This document shows positions 6,609 to 14,110 of a DNA stretch of 15,026 nucleotides, piece by piece. Numbering within the stretch: position 1 is the first letter of the stretch; each line of letters begins with the position of its first letter. Under the pieces are notes generated by a model that was not told the DNA's origin, ran no database searches, and saw nothing but the letters and a program-made list of their open reading frames with translations. The position numbers and the translations under genes are program-made. The DNA is from an uncultured Neomegalonema sp. (GTDB lineage Bacteria; Pseudomonadota; Alphaproteobacteria; Rhodobacterales; Rhodobacteraceae): assembly GCA_937927905.1 (NCBI GenBank), contig CALFWP010000206.1, positions 1-15,026 on the forward strand, written 5' to 3'.

Positions 6609-7513
6609 CCATCGATATTAAAGCACGCCTGGAACAGACTGCGGCGGATATAGAACAAGCCCTTAATGAACTGCTCCCGAATCCGGCCTGTGGCGGTGAA
6701 CGGCTGGCCGAGGCTCGCGTGATCGACGCCATGCATTATGCCAGTCAGGGCGGCAAGCGCTTGCGGGCATTTCTTGCGGTTGAAACGGCAACAGCCCTGG
6801 GTGTGGACAGAGGACGGGCGTTGCGGCTTGGCTGTGCGCTGGAATGTATCCATGCCTATTCGCTGGTCCATGACGACCTGCCAAGCATGGACAATGACGA
6901 CCTGCGCCGGGGCAGACCAACCACTCATCGTGAATTTGATGAGGCAACGGCAATCCTTGCAGGCGATGCACTCCAGACCCATGCCTTTACACTGCTTGCG
7001 GATCCGCGCACCCACGAAAACGCTTTTGTCCGCATACAGCTTGTCGAGGTGATTGCGAAAGCCAGCGGTGCCATGGGAATGGTTGGCGGGCAAATGATTG
7101 ATATCGAGGCGGAAAGCGCCGGCTCTCCGCTGACACTGCCGGAAATCACCCGCCTGCAACGTATGAAGACAGGCGCTCTGATTGAAGTGGCATGTCGTGC
7201 AGGGGGCATATTAGGCAAAGCCACAGCATCGCATATGCGTATGCTTGAGGGATACGGACGCGATTTCGGTCTGGTCTTTCAGATTGTCGATGATCTGCTT
7301 GATATCGAGGGGGATGCAGACAAGGTTGGCAAAGCCGTCGGTAAAGACGCTAATGCAGGCAAGGCCACATTCGTCAGTATTCTGGGTGCGGATGACGCCA
7401 AAAAACGTGCGAAACACCTCACGGAACAGGCTATCGCTCACATTACCCCCCTGGGCCACCGGGGGCTGGTCCTGGCAGCCCTCGCAGAATACGCTCTGGA
7501 CCGGCAAAACTGA
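6605..7513 (+). CDS. ispA: Farnesyl diphosphate synthase (short-chain polyprenyl synthetase)
   Basis: A 302-residue trans-prenyltransferase that condenses isopentenyl diphosphate with DMAPP and GPP to make farnesyl diphosphate for quinones, undecaprenyl phosphate and other isoprenoids. GGKRLRA is at 49-55, the first Asp-rich motif DDLPSMD at 90-96, RRGRPTTH at 101-108, GGQ at 161-163 and the second Asp-rich motif DDLLD at 229-233. Tyr85 sits five residues before the first motif, the bulky position that limits product to C15 in bacterial FPP synthases, and the surrounding HAYSLVHDDLPSMD is nearly that of E. coli IspA. Start ATG 6605 overlaps the xseB stop as ATGA. In many alphaproteobacteria dxs follows; here the next gene is convergent instead. 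A geranylgeranyl product is possible but less likely. Confidence 0.94.
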   Translation: MTIDIKARLEQTAADIEQALNELLPNPACGGERLAEARVIDAMHYASQGGKRLRAFLAVETATALGVDRGRALRLGCALECIHAYSLVHDDLPSMDNDDLRRGRPTTHREFDEATAILAGDALQTHAFTLLADPRTHENAFVRIQLVEVIAKASGAMGMVGGQMIDIEAESAGSPLTLPEITRLQRMKTGALIEVACRAGGILGKATASHMRMLEGYGRDFGLVFQIVDDLLDIEGDADKVGKAVGKDANAGKATFVSILGADDAKKRAKHLTEQAIAHITPLGHRGLVLAALAEYALDRQN

Positions 7514-7521
7514 CCGTCCTG

Positions 7522-8295
7522 TTAAGACATCGTTTCACTGCTGTCCCGCCTGACCAGGCGGACCAGTGAGAAACTAACAATCATAAGTAATATCCAGGAC
7601 CCGAGTTTCCCGACCGGCACCGGCTTCCATCCGTCATGCTGGTTGGGGTAAAGCCATGTCCCGCTGAGTGAACCGATATTCTCTGCAATGTAAACAAGCA
7701 CACCGACAAACATAAACAATATAAGGACGGGCACGCGGCCCAATAACGGAAAGTCCGCCCAACATTTCCAATACAGCACAACCGTCACAATCATCAGGAT
7801 ATAACGTATATCCGGCAGAAAATGATGACTGTAAAAATTCACATAAATCGCCAGCGCCAACAGGCCGCCCGCCCATTCCACCGGTGCGCAGGTTAAGCGC
7901 ATACCACTTAATTTCCAGCCGCGCGCAATATAACTGCCCACCGCAGAATACATAAAGCCGGTGAACAGCGGCACACCGCCGATTTTCAACAGTGACGGCT
8001 CGGGATAGACCCACGCGCCGACGGAGGTTTTAAAAATCTCCATGATCACGCCGACAATGTGGAAAGCAAAGATGACCCGCGCTTCCGCCCATGTTTCGCG
8101 CCCGCTGATGAGCAACCACGCCTGCATCACCAGAACGGCAACAAACAGGAAATCATACCGGTAAACCGGCCAGCTTTCCTGCCAGATCACCGAAGTGATC
8201 ATGATCATGGCAAGGATCGTGATCCCGAACACCGCCGCCGAACATTGCAGCCTGATAAATGAGACAAGGCTGCCCTGCGTCTCAGCGGCCCTCAA
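7522..8295 (-). CDS. DUF817 family integral membrane protein, TTG start
   Basis: A 257-residue membrane protein with about eight hydrophobic helices (around residues 14-37, 48-63, 72-88, 108-126, 138-155, 163-179, 188-208 and 231-248). It matches the DUF817 family: QAWLLISGRETWAEA at 58-72, SVGAWVYPEP at 91-100, GGVPLFTGFMYSAVGSYI at 106-123, and AENIGSLSGTWLYPNQ at 204-219 are its conserved blocks. The family has no established function; the conserved aromatic, His and Glu residues in the membrane suggest transport or an enzymatic role, which is only inference. The start is TTG (complement of 8293-8295), with AAAGGA (8305-8310 on the complement) nine bases upstream, both inside the end of the enoyl-CoA hydratase gene, so a 14-bp overlap and translational coupling are expected. 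It converges on ispA with eight bases between stops and no obvious terminator. Confidence 0.9.
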   Translation of the reverse strand: MRAAETQGSLVSFIRLQCSAAVFGITILAMIMITSVIWQESWPVYRYDFLFVAVLVMQAWLLISGRETWAEARVIFAFHIVGVIMEIFKTSVGAWVYPEPSLLKIGGVPLFTGFMYSAVGSYIARGWKLSGMRLTCAPVEWAGGLLALAIYVNFYSHHFLPDIRYILMIVTVVLYWKCWADFPLLGRVPVLILFMFVGVLVYIAENIGSLSGTWLYPNQHDGWKPVPVGKLGSWILLMIVSFSLVRLVRRDSSETMS

Positions 8296-9061
8296 AGGAC
8301 GCTTTCCTTTTTTCTAAAAAGGCTGTTGCACCCTCGGCAAAATCGCGGGTGGAGGCGGCTTCGGCCTGACTGCGTGCTTCCAGGGCGAGCTGTTCAACAA
8401 GGTCTGCCTGCATTCCGGCACGCATGGCCCTTTTGGTCAGTTCAAAAGACCGCGTCGGACCATTGGCAAACCCTGTCGCCATGGCCATCGCTTCGTCCTG
8501 TAACGCTTTATCCTCGATCATTTTCCAGACCAATCCCCATGCAGCGGCCTTTTCACCGTCCACGGGTTCCGTGGTCATTGCCATACCAAGCGCCCGGGGC
8601 AACCCGATCAGGCGTGGCAGAAAATAGGTTGAGGCAACATCCGGCATCAGGCCGATACGGGCAAAGGCAATCACAAACTGTGCAGAACGTCCGGCCAGAA
8701 CAATGTCGGCCAGCAGCGCAAGGCTGGCACCCGCACCTGCCGCCACACCATTCACAGCGCATATTACCGGCAACGGACAATCAAGAATTGCATGGAGCAT
8801 GGGTTCATACTCCTCACTCAATGTCCGCTCCACATTCGGCAAACCGCCGCCATGCTCACCAAGATCCTGCCCCGAACAGAAACTGCGGCCCGCACCGGTC
8901 ATCAGCACAGCCCGCGCGCCGTCGCCGGGTGCACGCTCAAAAGCATGGCGCAGTTCGTGACGCATGGGTTTGTTGAGCGAGTTCAGCGAATCCGGACGGT
9001 CCAGCGTGACCGTGGCGACATTTCCGGTCAGGTCGTAACGGATCGTTTCGTAATCGGCCAT
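8282..9061 (-). CDS. Enoyl-CoA hydratase/isomerase family protein, PaaG-like
   Basis: A 259-residue crotonase-fold enzyme acting on acyl-CoA thioesters. The oxyanion-hole elements are CSGQDL (62-67) and the Gly/Ala-rich ICAVNGVAAGAGASLAL (100-116). Asp141 in GLMPDVAST is at the position of the catalytic Asp of PaaG, the isomerase of 1,2-epoxyphenylacetyl-CoA, and the match to E. coli PaaG around GQDL, VNGVAAGAGA and FAR.GLMPD is close by eye. The second catalytic Glu typical of true hydratases is not at the expected place (AST follows the Asp), so isomerase-type chemistry is favoured. No other paa genes are present, so phenylacetate degradation is not implied. AGGAGG (in the complement of 9069-9074) lies seven bases before ATG 9061, the strongest ribosome site in the window. 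It lies between the aminotransferase and DUF817 genes. Confidence 0.9.
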   Translation of the reverse strand: MADYETIRYDLTGNVATVTLDRPDSLNSLNKPMRHELRHAFERAPGDGARAVLMTGAGRSFCSGQDLGEHGGGLPNVERTLSEEYEPMLHAILDCPLPVICAVNGVAAGAGASLALLADIVLAGRSAQFVIAFARIGLMPDVASTYFLPRLIGLPRALGMAMTTEPVDGEKAAAWGLVWKMIEDKALQDEAMAMATGFANGPTRSFELTKRAMRAGMQADLVEQLALEARSQAEAASTRDFAEGATAFLEKRKASFEGR

Positions 9062-9124
9062 GGGTGCACCTCCTGTTGCTCTTCCAATATCAAAGCGCCC
9101 GCAGGACGCAACGGTAACGGCAGG

Positions 9125-10450
9125 TCACGTTGCCAGTGCCACCTCAAGTGCGGTGGACAGCTTACCCGTAATTTCATCAATATGCGCATCTTCCATGATG
9201 AAAGGCGGAGCTAGGAGCACATGATCACCGCGCCTTCCGTCAATGGTACCGCCCATCGGATAACAGATAAGGCCGGCATCGAAAGCCGCTGCTTTGAAGC
9301 GCTTATGGATCGCCCGCGCCGGATCGAAGGGTGCTTTTGTTTCGCGGTCCTTTACAATCTCCAGCCCCAGGAAAAGCCCGCGCCCTCTGATATCTCCGAT
9401 ATGAGGATGCTGTCCGAAGACAGTATGAAGAGCATCGCGCAACTTTCCCCCCATCCTGTCAACACGGGAGACTAACCCGCTCTCTGCCATAACCTGCATC
9501 ACGGCCAGCGCCCCGGCACAGGCAACCGGATGACCGAGATAGGTATGACCATGCTGGAAAAACCCCGAGCCTTGTTCAATGGCGCTGTAAATGTCCGCTG
9601 AACACAGCATGGCACCGATCGGCTGATACCCCGCAGCGAGGCCCTTTGCGATGCACAGAATATCCGGCGCGATATCCTCATAATCGCTGGCAAAGAGATT
9701 CCCTGTCCGTCCCATGCCGCACATGACTTCATCCAGGATCAGGACAATACCATATCGGTCACAAATCTCTCTTATGCGTTTGAAATACCCCTCAACAGCC
9801 GGAACCGCACCCAGCGTCGCACCCACCACCGGCTCGGCAATGAAGGCCATGACGGTTCCCGGTCCAAGGCGCAGAATTTCCGCCTCCAACTCATACGCAA
9901 CGCGTAGGCCGTATGCATCAGCGCTTTCATCCGCCAGGCGGCCCCGATACTCGTAACAGGGCGCGATATGAGATGTCTCGATCATCAATGGCGCGAAAGG
10001 CTCCCGTCGCCACGCATTCCCGCCCGCAGCCAAAGCACCCAGCGTGTTACCGTGGTAGCTTTGCCGCCGCGATATCAGACGATGCCTCGACGCTTGGCCC
10101 CGCTCGATCTGATATTGCCGGGCCAGTTTGATCGCCGCCTCAACCGCCTCGGACCCGCCGGAAACAAAATACACCCGCTTCAGCCCGTCCGGCGCACGCG
10201 TTGCCAGAAATTCCGCCAGTTCTTCCGCCGGTTCAGAGGTAAAAAAGCCGGTATGGGCAAAGGCCAGTTTATCCAGCTGCGCCTTGATTGCCGCAATGAC
10301 AGTTTTGTTGCTGTGACCCAGGCAGGACACCGCCGCCCCGCCCGACCCATCAAAATACCGCTTACCGTTCGCATCTATCAGATAACAACCATCACCGCCA
10401 ACAGCAGTAGGCAGGGCCGATTTTGTATGGCGGTGCAAAATATGAGACAT
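9125..10450 (-). CDS. PLP-dependent class III aminotransferase, substrate unknown
   Basis: A 441-residue fold-type I aminotransferase (omega-amino acid / acetylornithine / BioA superfamily), which moves an amino group between an amine and a keto acid using PLP. The marks are GSGGAAVSCLGHS at 35-47, the phosphate-cup GGSEA at 98-102, YHG at 132-134, EPVVG at 206-210, the pyridine-binding Asp240 in ILDEVMCGMGRTG, the Schiff-base Lys269 in CIAKGLAAGYQPIGA, and T303 in HTYLGHP from the partner subunit. Length is normal. Substrate cannot be assigned; beta-alanine, taurine, polyamine-derived or GABA-type amines are all possible. It is 63 bases upstream of the PaaG-like gene on the same strand with no terminator between, so a shared transcript is likely. 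Only a weak ribosome site precedes ATG 10450. Confidence 0.9.
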   Translation of the reverse strand: MSHILHRHTKSALPTAVGGDGCYLIDANGKRYFDGSGGAAVSCLGHSNKTVIAAIKAQLDKLAFAHTGFFTSEPAEELAEFLATRAPDGLKRVYFVSGGSEAVEAAIKLARQYQIERGQASRHRLISRRQSYHGNTLGALAAGGNAWRREPFAPLMIETSHIAPCYEYRGRLADESADAYGLRVAYELEAEILRLGPGTVMAFIAEPVVGATLGAVPAVEGYFKRIREICDRYGIVLILDEVMCGMGRTGNLFASDYEDIAPDILCIAKGLAAGYQPIGAMLCSADIYSAIEQGSGFFQHGHTYLGHPVACAGALAVMQVMAESGLVSRVDRMGGKLRDALHTVFGQHPHIGDIRGRGLFLGLEIVKDRETKAPFDPARAIHKRFKAAAFDAGLICYPMGGTIDGRRGDHVLLAPPFIMEDAHIDEITGKLSTALEVALAT

Positions 10451-10501
10451 AGGTCAGGCTATGCACGATGAGGAGAGCGTGTCACTCTTCTTTTGCAGCG
10501 A

Positions 10502-11314
10502 TTATGATCCTTCCGGCAAGCCATCAAGCCAATCGAGGCCATGCCCCACCCACTCACCTGGGATCGAATGACCGCGCGGGTGCAAACACAGTTCAAGCAC
10601 ACGCCCGCTGGAACTTTGGTCCTGACGTGTACAGGTCAAACGCCGATCACCGCTGGGCACATCACGTTTTTTGCCGCTATCCCCGTTCACCCGCTCCATA
10701 ATATCAAAACCCTCCGGTATCGGCATCGAGTCGTAAATGCCGATCTCGTCAAAGGCGACAACTTTATCTTTCAGCCCGTGAATATGGCGCAAATTGACGG
10801 GACCGGACGGGCACGTCTGCGGGTTGGTGTTCCAGAACCCTCCGGCAATAGGGGCATAGCCGCGAAAAAGCTCACCCGTATAACACGCGACATTCCAGAC
10901 CATGGATGCCCCGCGTGAAAACCCGGAGGCCAGCGTCCGGTTCTGATCAACGGGCCAGCGGCGACGGACATCCGCCATGACCGCACGTATATAGGCCGCC
11001 TCATCACGCCCGCGCTCCGCCCTGCCTTGCCCGATCTGCCGCCAGTAACCGGTTTTGGCAAAAGGCGCTACAAACAGTGCATTCCGGCTGGTCGCGCCGC
11101 GTATCATACTGCCATTCCGGAACGTTCCCTCGGGTGTCCCGCCCCAACCATGGAAATACACGACCAGACCCAGGGGGGATGCTCCGTCCCAATCCTCCGG
11201 TGCCGCCGCCAGGTAATACCCGCCATCCACTTTACACCGGCTGCCGTCACCGCATGCCATGGCCGCAAAGGGGAACGCGATAAGAGCGATCAGAAGTAAT
11301 ATAAAGCGCATCAT
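10502..11314 (-). CDS. Exported alpha/beta-hydrolase esterase, PHB depolymerase / LpqC-like
   Basis: A 270-residue protein if read from ATG 11314 (a second ATG follows at once). The frame is open 40 codons further upstream, but from 11314 the protein begins with a clear signal peptide, MMRFILLLIALIAFPFAAMA, followed by Cys21. GGGG lies just upstream as a plausible ribosome site. The fold signatures are the oxyanion HGWGG (55-59), the nucleophile S133 in GFSRGAS, a likely acid D183 in GLKDKVV and the His249 in HPRGHSIPG, as in the esterase/PHB depolymerase family (COG3509-type). Six Cys (21, 27, 144, 168, 228, 243) fit disulfides in the periplasm. The sequence AMAC is a poor lipobox, so lipidation is doubtful. 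Known members cleave polyhydroxybutyrate, feruloyl or acetyl esters; which applies here is not visible. No phasin or PHB genes are nearby. Confidence 0.85.
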   Translation of the reverse strand: MMRFILLLIALIAFPFAAMACGDGSRCKVDGGYYLAAAPEDWDGASPLGLVVYFHGWGGTPEGTFRNGSMIRGATSRNALFVAPFAKTGYWRQIGQGRAERGRDEAAYIRAVMADVRRRWPVDQNRTLASGFSRGASMVWNVACYTGELFRGYAPIAGGFWNTNPQTCPSGPVNLRHIHGLKDKVVAFDEIGIYDSMPIPEGFDIMERVNGDSGKKRDVPSGDRRLTCTRQDQSSSGRVLELCLHPRGHSIPGEWVGHGLDWLDGLPEGS

Positions 11315-11434
11315 CAGACCCCGTGAAGTATCGGGTCCGATCATTCGGTGCAACCTGCCGATCCGCAAGGCACATCTCTGTGACAGCCGATGTCCGGATC
11401 CCAAACCGCAACGCTTCGGCAAAGCAACGTCCAT

Positions 11435-11467
11435 AAAAAAACCACCGGATTACCTCCGGCGGCTTTT
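11435..11467 (-). terminator. Rho-independent terminator of the H1-like gene
   Basis: On the minus strand GCCGCCGGA (complement of 11455-11463) pairs with TCCGGTGGT (complement of 11441-11449), nine pairs including two G-U, around a five-base loop, followed by a run of T (A-run at 11435-11441 on the plus strand). It starts about 32 bases beyond the stop of the H1-like gene and insulates it from the esterase gene downstream. Confidence 0.8.
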
Positions 11468-11499
11468 GAAGCAACTGTACTGTTACGGAATTTTACAGC

Positions 11500-12270
11500 T
11501 TACTTTTTCGCAGCGCGTTTACGGGCCGCTGTCGGGGTCGCTGATTTTTTAGCAGTGGTTTTTGCACGAGCCGCCATCGCCGGTGCTTTTTTGGCGGCAG
11601 CCTTTTTCGCAACAGATTTTTTAGCCGCCGGTGACGCTTTTACTTTGGCAATTGTCGATGCAAGTGACTTGCCGGAAGTCGCAGTCCTGGTTGCGGATTT
11701 CGGTGCTGCTTTTTTAGCAGCTGACTTTTTGGCGACAGCTTTTTTCGCAGGTGTCTTTTCAACAGGTTTCTTAGCTGCAGGTGTCTTTGCTGCAGTGGCT
11801 TTTTTTTCCGTTACGGTCTTTTTCACAGCCGCTTTTTTTACAGCAGGCTTAGCAGCAGCTTTTGCGGCAACAGCTTTTTTAGTCGCCGGCTTTTTCGCAA
11901 CGGCCTTTTTAGCAGCAGGCTTGGCGATGGCTTTCTTGGCAACAACCTTTTTGGCAGCAGGTTTGACTTTAGCAGCGGGTTTCGCCGCAACTTTTTTAGC
12001 CACAACCTTTTTGGCCGCAGGTTTTTTAGCCACAGCTTTTTTCGCAGGCGCTTTTACAGCGGCAACTTTAACAGTGCTTTGAACCGTACCGTCTACTTTC
12101 ATAACTTTGACCGTACCACCGTCAGGTCCGACCGCGGAACGGATCGCCTTCGGATTTGCAGCCGCCTTATTCGGGAAACGTTTTTTAGCGCGGGTCTTTC
12201 CGCTTTCCATCAGAACCCAGTCTTTTTTCTTGGCGTCCTGTGCAAGAGTAAATGTTATCGTAACAGCCAT
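11500..12270 (-). CDS. Histone-H1-like Lys/Ala-rich DNA-binding protein with a small N-terminal domain
   Basis: A 256-residue protein in two parts. Residues 1-67 are of normal complexity, with DWVLMESGKTRAKKRFPNK at 17-35 and GGTVKVMKVDGTVQ at 51-64; the layout recalls DUF2188-type small beta domains, an assignment made by eye. Residues 68-256 are almost only Ala, Lys, Val and Pro in AKKxVAKKPAAKK-type repeats, like the C-terminal tail of histone H1 and bacterial H1-like proteins. Such tails neutralise and condense DNA in the nucleoid. The tail has some Thr/Ser-rich breaks (about 191-213) where helices or modification sites might lie. GGAG sits seven bases before ATG 12270. It is a single-gene unit with its own terminator. 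Long same-residue tracts make length variation between strains likely. DNA binding is inferred from composition; the N-terminal role is unknown. Confidence 0.88.
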   Translation of the reverse strand: MAVTITFTLAQDAKKKDWVLMESGKTRAKKRFPNKAAANPKAIRSAVGPDGGTVKVMKVDGTVQSTVKVAAVKAPAKKAVAKKPAAKKVVAKKVAAKPAAKVKPAAKKVVAKKAIAKPAAKKAVAKKPATKKAVAAKAAAKPAVKKAAVKKTVTEKKATAAKTPAAKKPVEKTPAKKAVAKKSAAKKAAPKSATRTATSGKSLASTIAKVKASPAAKKSVAKKAAAKKAPAMAARAKTTAKKSATPTAARKRAAKK

Positions 12271-12446
12271 CAGTAATCTCCGTTAAACTCGGCCAAGGGA
12301 ACGCCCCGGCAAGCCCGCTGTTCTGCGGTTGGCCATAGTATTTACATGGAATGATTAATGAAATGAAACCGCGCCGGATAAATCCGGTTTAAAACAATAA
12401 TTACTTGATCACAAATTTACATTGCTTTCCAAAGCACTCCGCCGTG
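12271..12446. other. Short intergenic region between gluQ and the H1-like gene
   Basis: I see no gene here. It must hold the leftward promoter of the H1-like gene, but no convincing -35/-10 pair stands out. CCGGAT (12374-12379) and ATCCGG (12382-12387) form a small palindrome with a two-base spacer; it lacks a T-run on either strand and may simply be a weak hairpin at the end of gluQ or an operator. Confidence 0.3.
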
Positions 12447-13337
12447 TCAAGCCCCCAGCCCGAGTATTTTGCGGACATCCTGAGGCGTTGCTCCTTGCTC
12501 CCGCAGTGCTTCAAGCGAGCGCGCATCATCACGTTTTGCAAGGCGTTTTCCGTCCTCATCCGTGATCAGACGGTGGTGCCGGTAAACAGGTGTCGGACGG
12601 CCCAGCAACGCTTGTAATAAACGATGAATAGATGTAGCGGAAAACAAATCCTGGCCACGCGTTACATGCGTTATTTGTTGGAAAGCATCATCCAATACAA
12701 CAGACAGATGATAGCTTGACGGGTTTTCCTTACGGGAAATTACGATGTCACCGCATAGCTCAATCAGATAGCCGGGATCCAGATTGATTTTTTTTGTTTC
12801 CCCCCTGGGACCTTTTCCGGTTTCTTTGAAAGACAGTTTTTTTACAATACCAGCACCACCAAGTGAGGCAATCGCCTTACCCATATCAAGACGCATTGCA
12901 TAAGGCCGGTGCGACAGCTTTGACGGATCACGCGGCATCAAGCGACAGGCTCCGGGATAAGCCGGACCGTCCGGGCCGCCTTCAGCGCCGGTATCATGGG
13001 GCGCACTCAAAGCGGCATTGATTTCTTTACGGCTGCAAAAACACGGATAAATCAGACCTCGCCTGTCCAGGTCGTCAATAGCAGCGCGATATGCGTCAAA
13101 ACGGTCCGACTGCCGGAGAACCGGAGTCTCCCACTCAATACCCAGCCATGCCAGGTCACGGAAAATCGCGTCTTCATACTCCGCTCGGGCGCGTGTGGTA
13201 TCAATATCTTCCATGCGCAATAAAAACCGCCCTCCGGCCTTTCGTGCCGCATCATAAGCCGTGAGTGCGGAAAAAGCGTGCCCGAGGTGTAAAAGTCCGG
13301 TCGGACCAGGTGCAAAACGCTCGACATGATTGACCAT
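12447..13337 (-). CDS. gluQ: Glutamyl-Q tRNA(Asp) synthetase
   Basis: A 296-residue truncated paralogue of glutamyl-tRNA synthetase that lacks the anticodon-binding domain. GluQ-RS enzymes attach glutamate to the queuosine base of tRNA(Asp) at position 34. The class I signature is RFAPGPTGLLHLGHA (7-21, with HLGH), the zinc site is C99, C101, Y127 and C131, and the KMSKS-like loop is KRLAKRD (264-270). Length and the absence of a C-terminal anticodon domain fit GluQ rather than GltX. I chose ATG at the complement of 13335-13337 because the family begins a few residues before RFAPxPTG; the frame is open 74 codons further but that part runs into the divergent glycosylase gene. The start is 19 bases from that gene's start. 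Queuosine genes themselves are not in the window. Confidence 0.94.
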   Translation of the reverse strand: MVNHVERFAPGPTGLLHLGHAFSALTAYDAARKAGGRFLLRMEDIDTTRARAEYEDAIFRDLAWLGIEWETPVLRQSDRFDAYRAAIDDLDRRGLIYPCFCSRKEINAALSAPHDTGAEGGPDGPAYPGACRLMPRDPSKLSHRPYAMRLDMGKAIASLGGAGIVKKLSFKETGKGPRGETKKINLDPGYLIELCGDIVISRKENPSSYHLSVVLDDAFQQITHVTRGQDLFSATSIHRLLQALLGRPTPVYRHHRLITDEDGKRLAKRDDARSLEALREQGATPQDVRKILGLGA

Positions 13338-13356
13338 ACTCAGCCTATACTCCGGT

Positions 13357-14010
13357 ATGGAAAATCCGACAATGCGGATCATAGAAAATGATGCCGATAT
13401 CGCCGAGGGTGTCGCAGCTTTGATCACCATGGAACCTGTGTTCCAAAAGGCCGTTGACCTGGCCGGGCATATTCCTTTGCGCAGAAAACCCGCCGGTTTC
13501 GCATCCCTGCTGCAAACCGTGGTGGGACAACAGGTTTCGGTCGCCGCCGCCGCAAGCATATGGGACCGGATTGAGAGCGCCGGCGCAACAACGGCACAGG
13601 CTGTTTTTGATATGCCGGACGAAAATTTACGCGCCTGCGGCCTGTCGCGACCAAAAGCAACCTATGCGAAAGCCATCGCCGAAGCGGTTTTTTCCGGCAC
13701 ACTTTCCTTTGAAGCGTGTAGCGATGCACCGGTTCCGGACGCCATGAAAATGCTCTGCGCAGTTAAGGGCATTGGTCCCTGGACTGCTGAAATCTATCTG
13801 ATGTTCAGCGTAGGCCGCGCCGATGTTTTTGCCCCCAAAGACCTCGCACTTCAGGAGGCCGCAAAGCTTTTATTCGAACTGCAAGCCAGACCCGGCGAAC
13901 GCGAAATGGCCGCACTTGCCCGGGAGTGGTCCCCGTGGCGTGCTGTTGCCGCACGGATTTTATGGGCATATTACCGCGCCGTGAAAGACCGTGAGGGAAT
14001 ACGCGAATAG
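13357..14010 (+). CDS. DNA-3-methyladenine glycosylase, AlkA type (HhH-GPD superfamily)
   Basis: A 217-residue base-excision repair enzyme that removes alkylated bases such as 3-methyladenine from DNA by cutting the N-glycosidic bond. The helix-hairpin-helix motif is AVKGIGPWTA at 135-144 and the catalytic Asp is D162 in VFAPKDLALQE, about 20 residues later as in AlkA. The N-terminal helical core with LLQTVVGQQVS (51-61) is typical. It is shorter than E. coli AlkA because the N-terminal TBP-like domain is missing, as in many alphaproteobacterial and yeast MAG-type enzymes. The start is uncertain: ATG 13357 is used here, ATG 13372 (MRIIEND) is equally natural, and a TTG at 13330 is unlikely because it would overlap gluQ. 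None has a strong ribosome site. It diverges from gluQ with a very short gap, so the promoters must overlap the other gene or the start region. Confidence 0.9.
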   Translation: MENPTMRIIENDADIAEGVAALITMEPVFQKAVDLAGHIPLRRKPAGFASLLQTVVGQQVSVAAAASIWDRIESAGATTAQAVFDMPDENLRACGLSRPKATYAKAIAEAVFSGTLSFEACSDAPVPDAMKMLCAVKGIGPWTAEIYLMFSVGRADVFAPKDLALQEAAKLLFELQARPGEREMAALAREWSPWRAVAARILWAYYRAVKDREGIRE

Positions 14011-14021
14011 TCCCCTTTGCC

Positions 14022-14030
14022 TGCTATAAG
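14022..14030 (+). promoter_or_regulatory. Candidate extended -10 promoter for infA
   Basis: TGCTATAAG at 14022-14030 matches the extended -10 form TGnTATAAT at all but the last position, 11 bases after the glycosylase stop. No good -35 is seen upstream, which extended -10 promoters tolerate. It would give a leader of about 70 bases before infA. The call rests on one motif. Confidence 0.35.
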
Positions 14031-14110
14031 CTTGCTTTTTACGGCTGATTTGCCACATATACGGCACGAAACCGCAAACACATTTGTCTGCGGTCACAAT
14101 AGGATTTTCG

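Noticed and set aside
7543..7563. Hairpin GTCCCGCCTG/CAGGCGGAC as a terminator between ispA and DUF817
   Set aside because: It lacks a T-run on either strand, has a bulge and lies inside the DUF817 coding region.
8326..8976. Rightward 216-residue open frame antisense to the PaaG-like gene
   Set aside because: The Pro/Arg/His-rich composition is typical of the complement of a GC-rich gene, and the enoyl-CoA hydratase on the other strand is unmistakable.
11390..12082. Rightward 230-residue Ala/Phe/Leu-rich frame resembling a membrane protein
   Set aside because: It is the complement of the Lys/Ala repeats of the H1-like gene (AAA/AAG read backward gives Phe/Leu), with no ribosome site.
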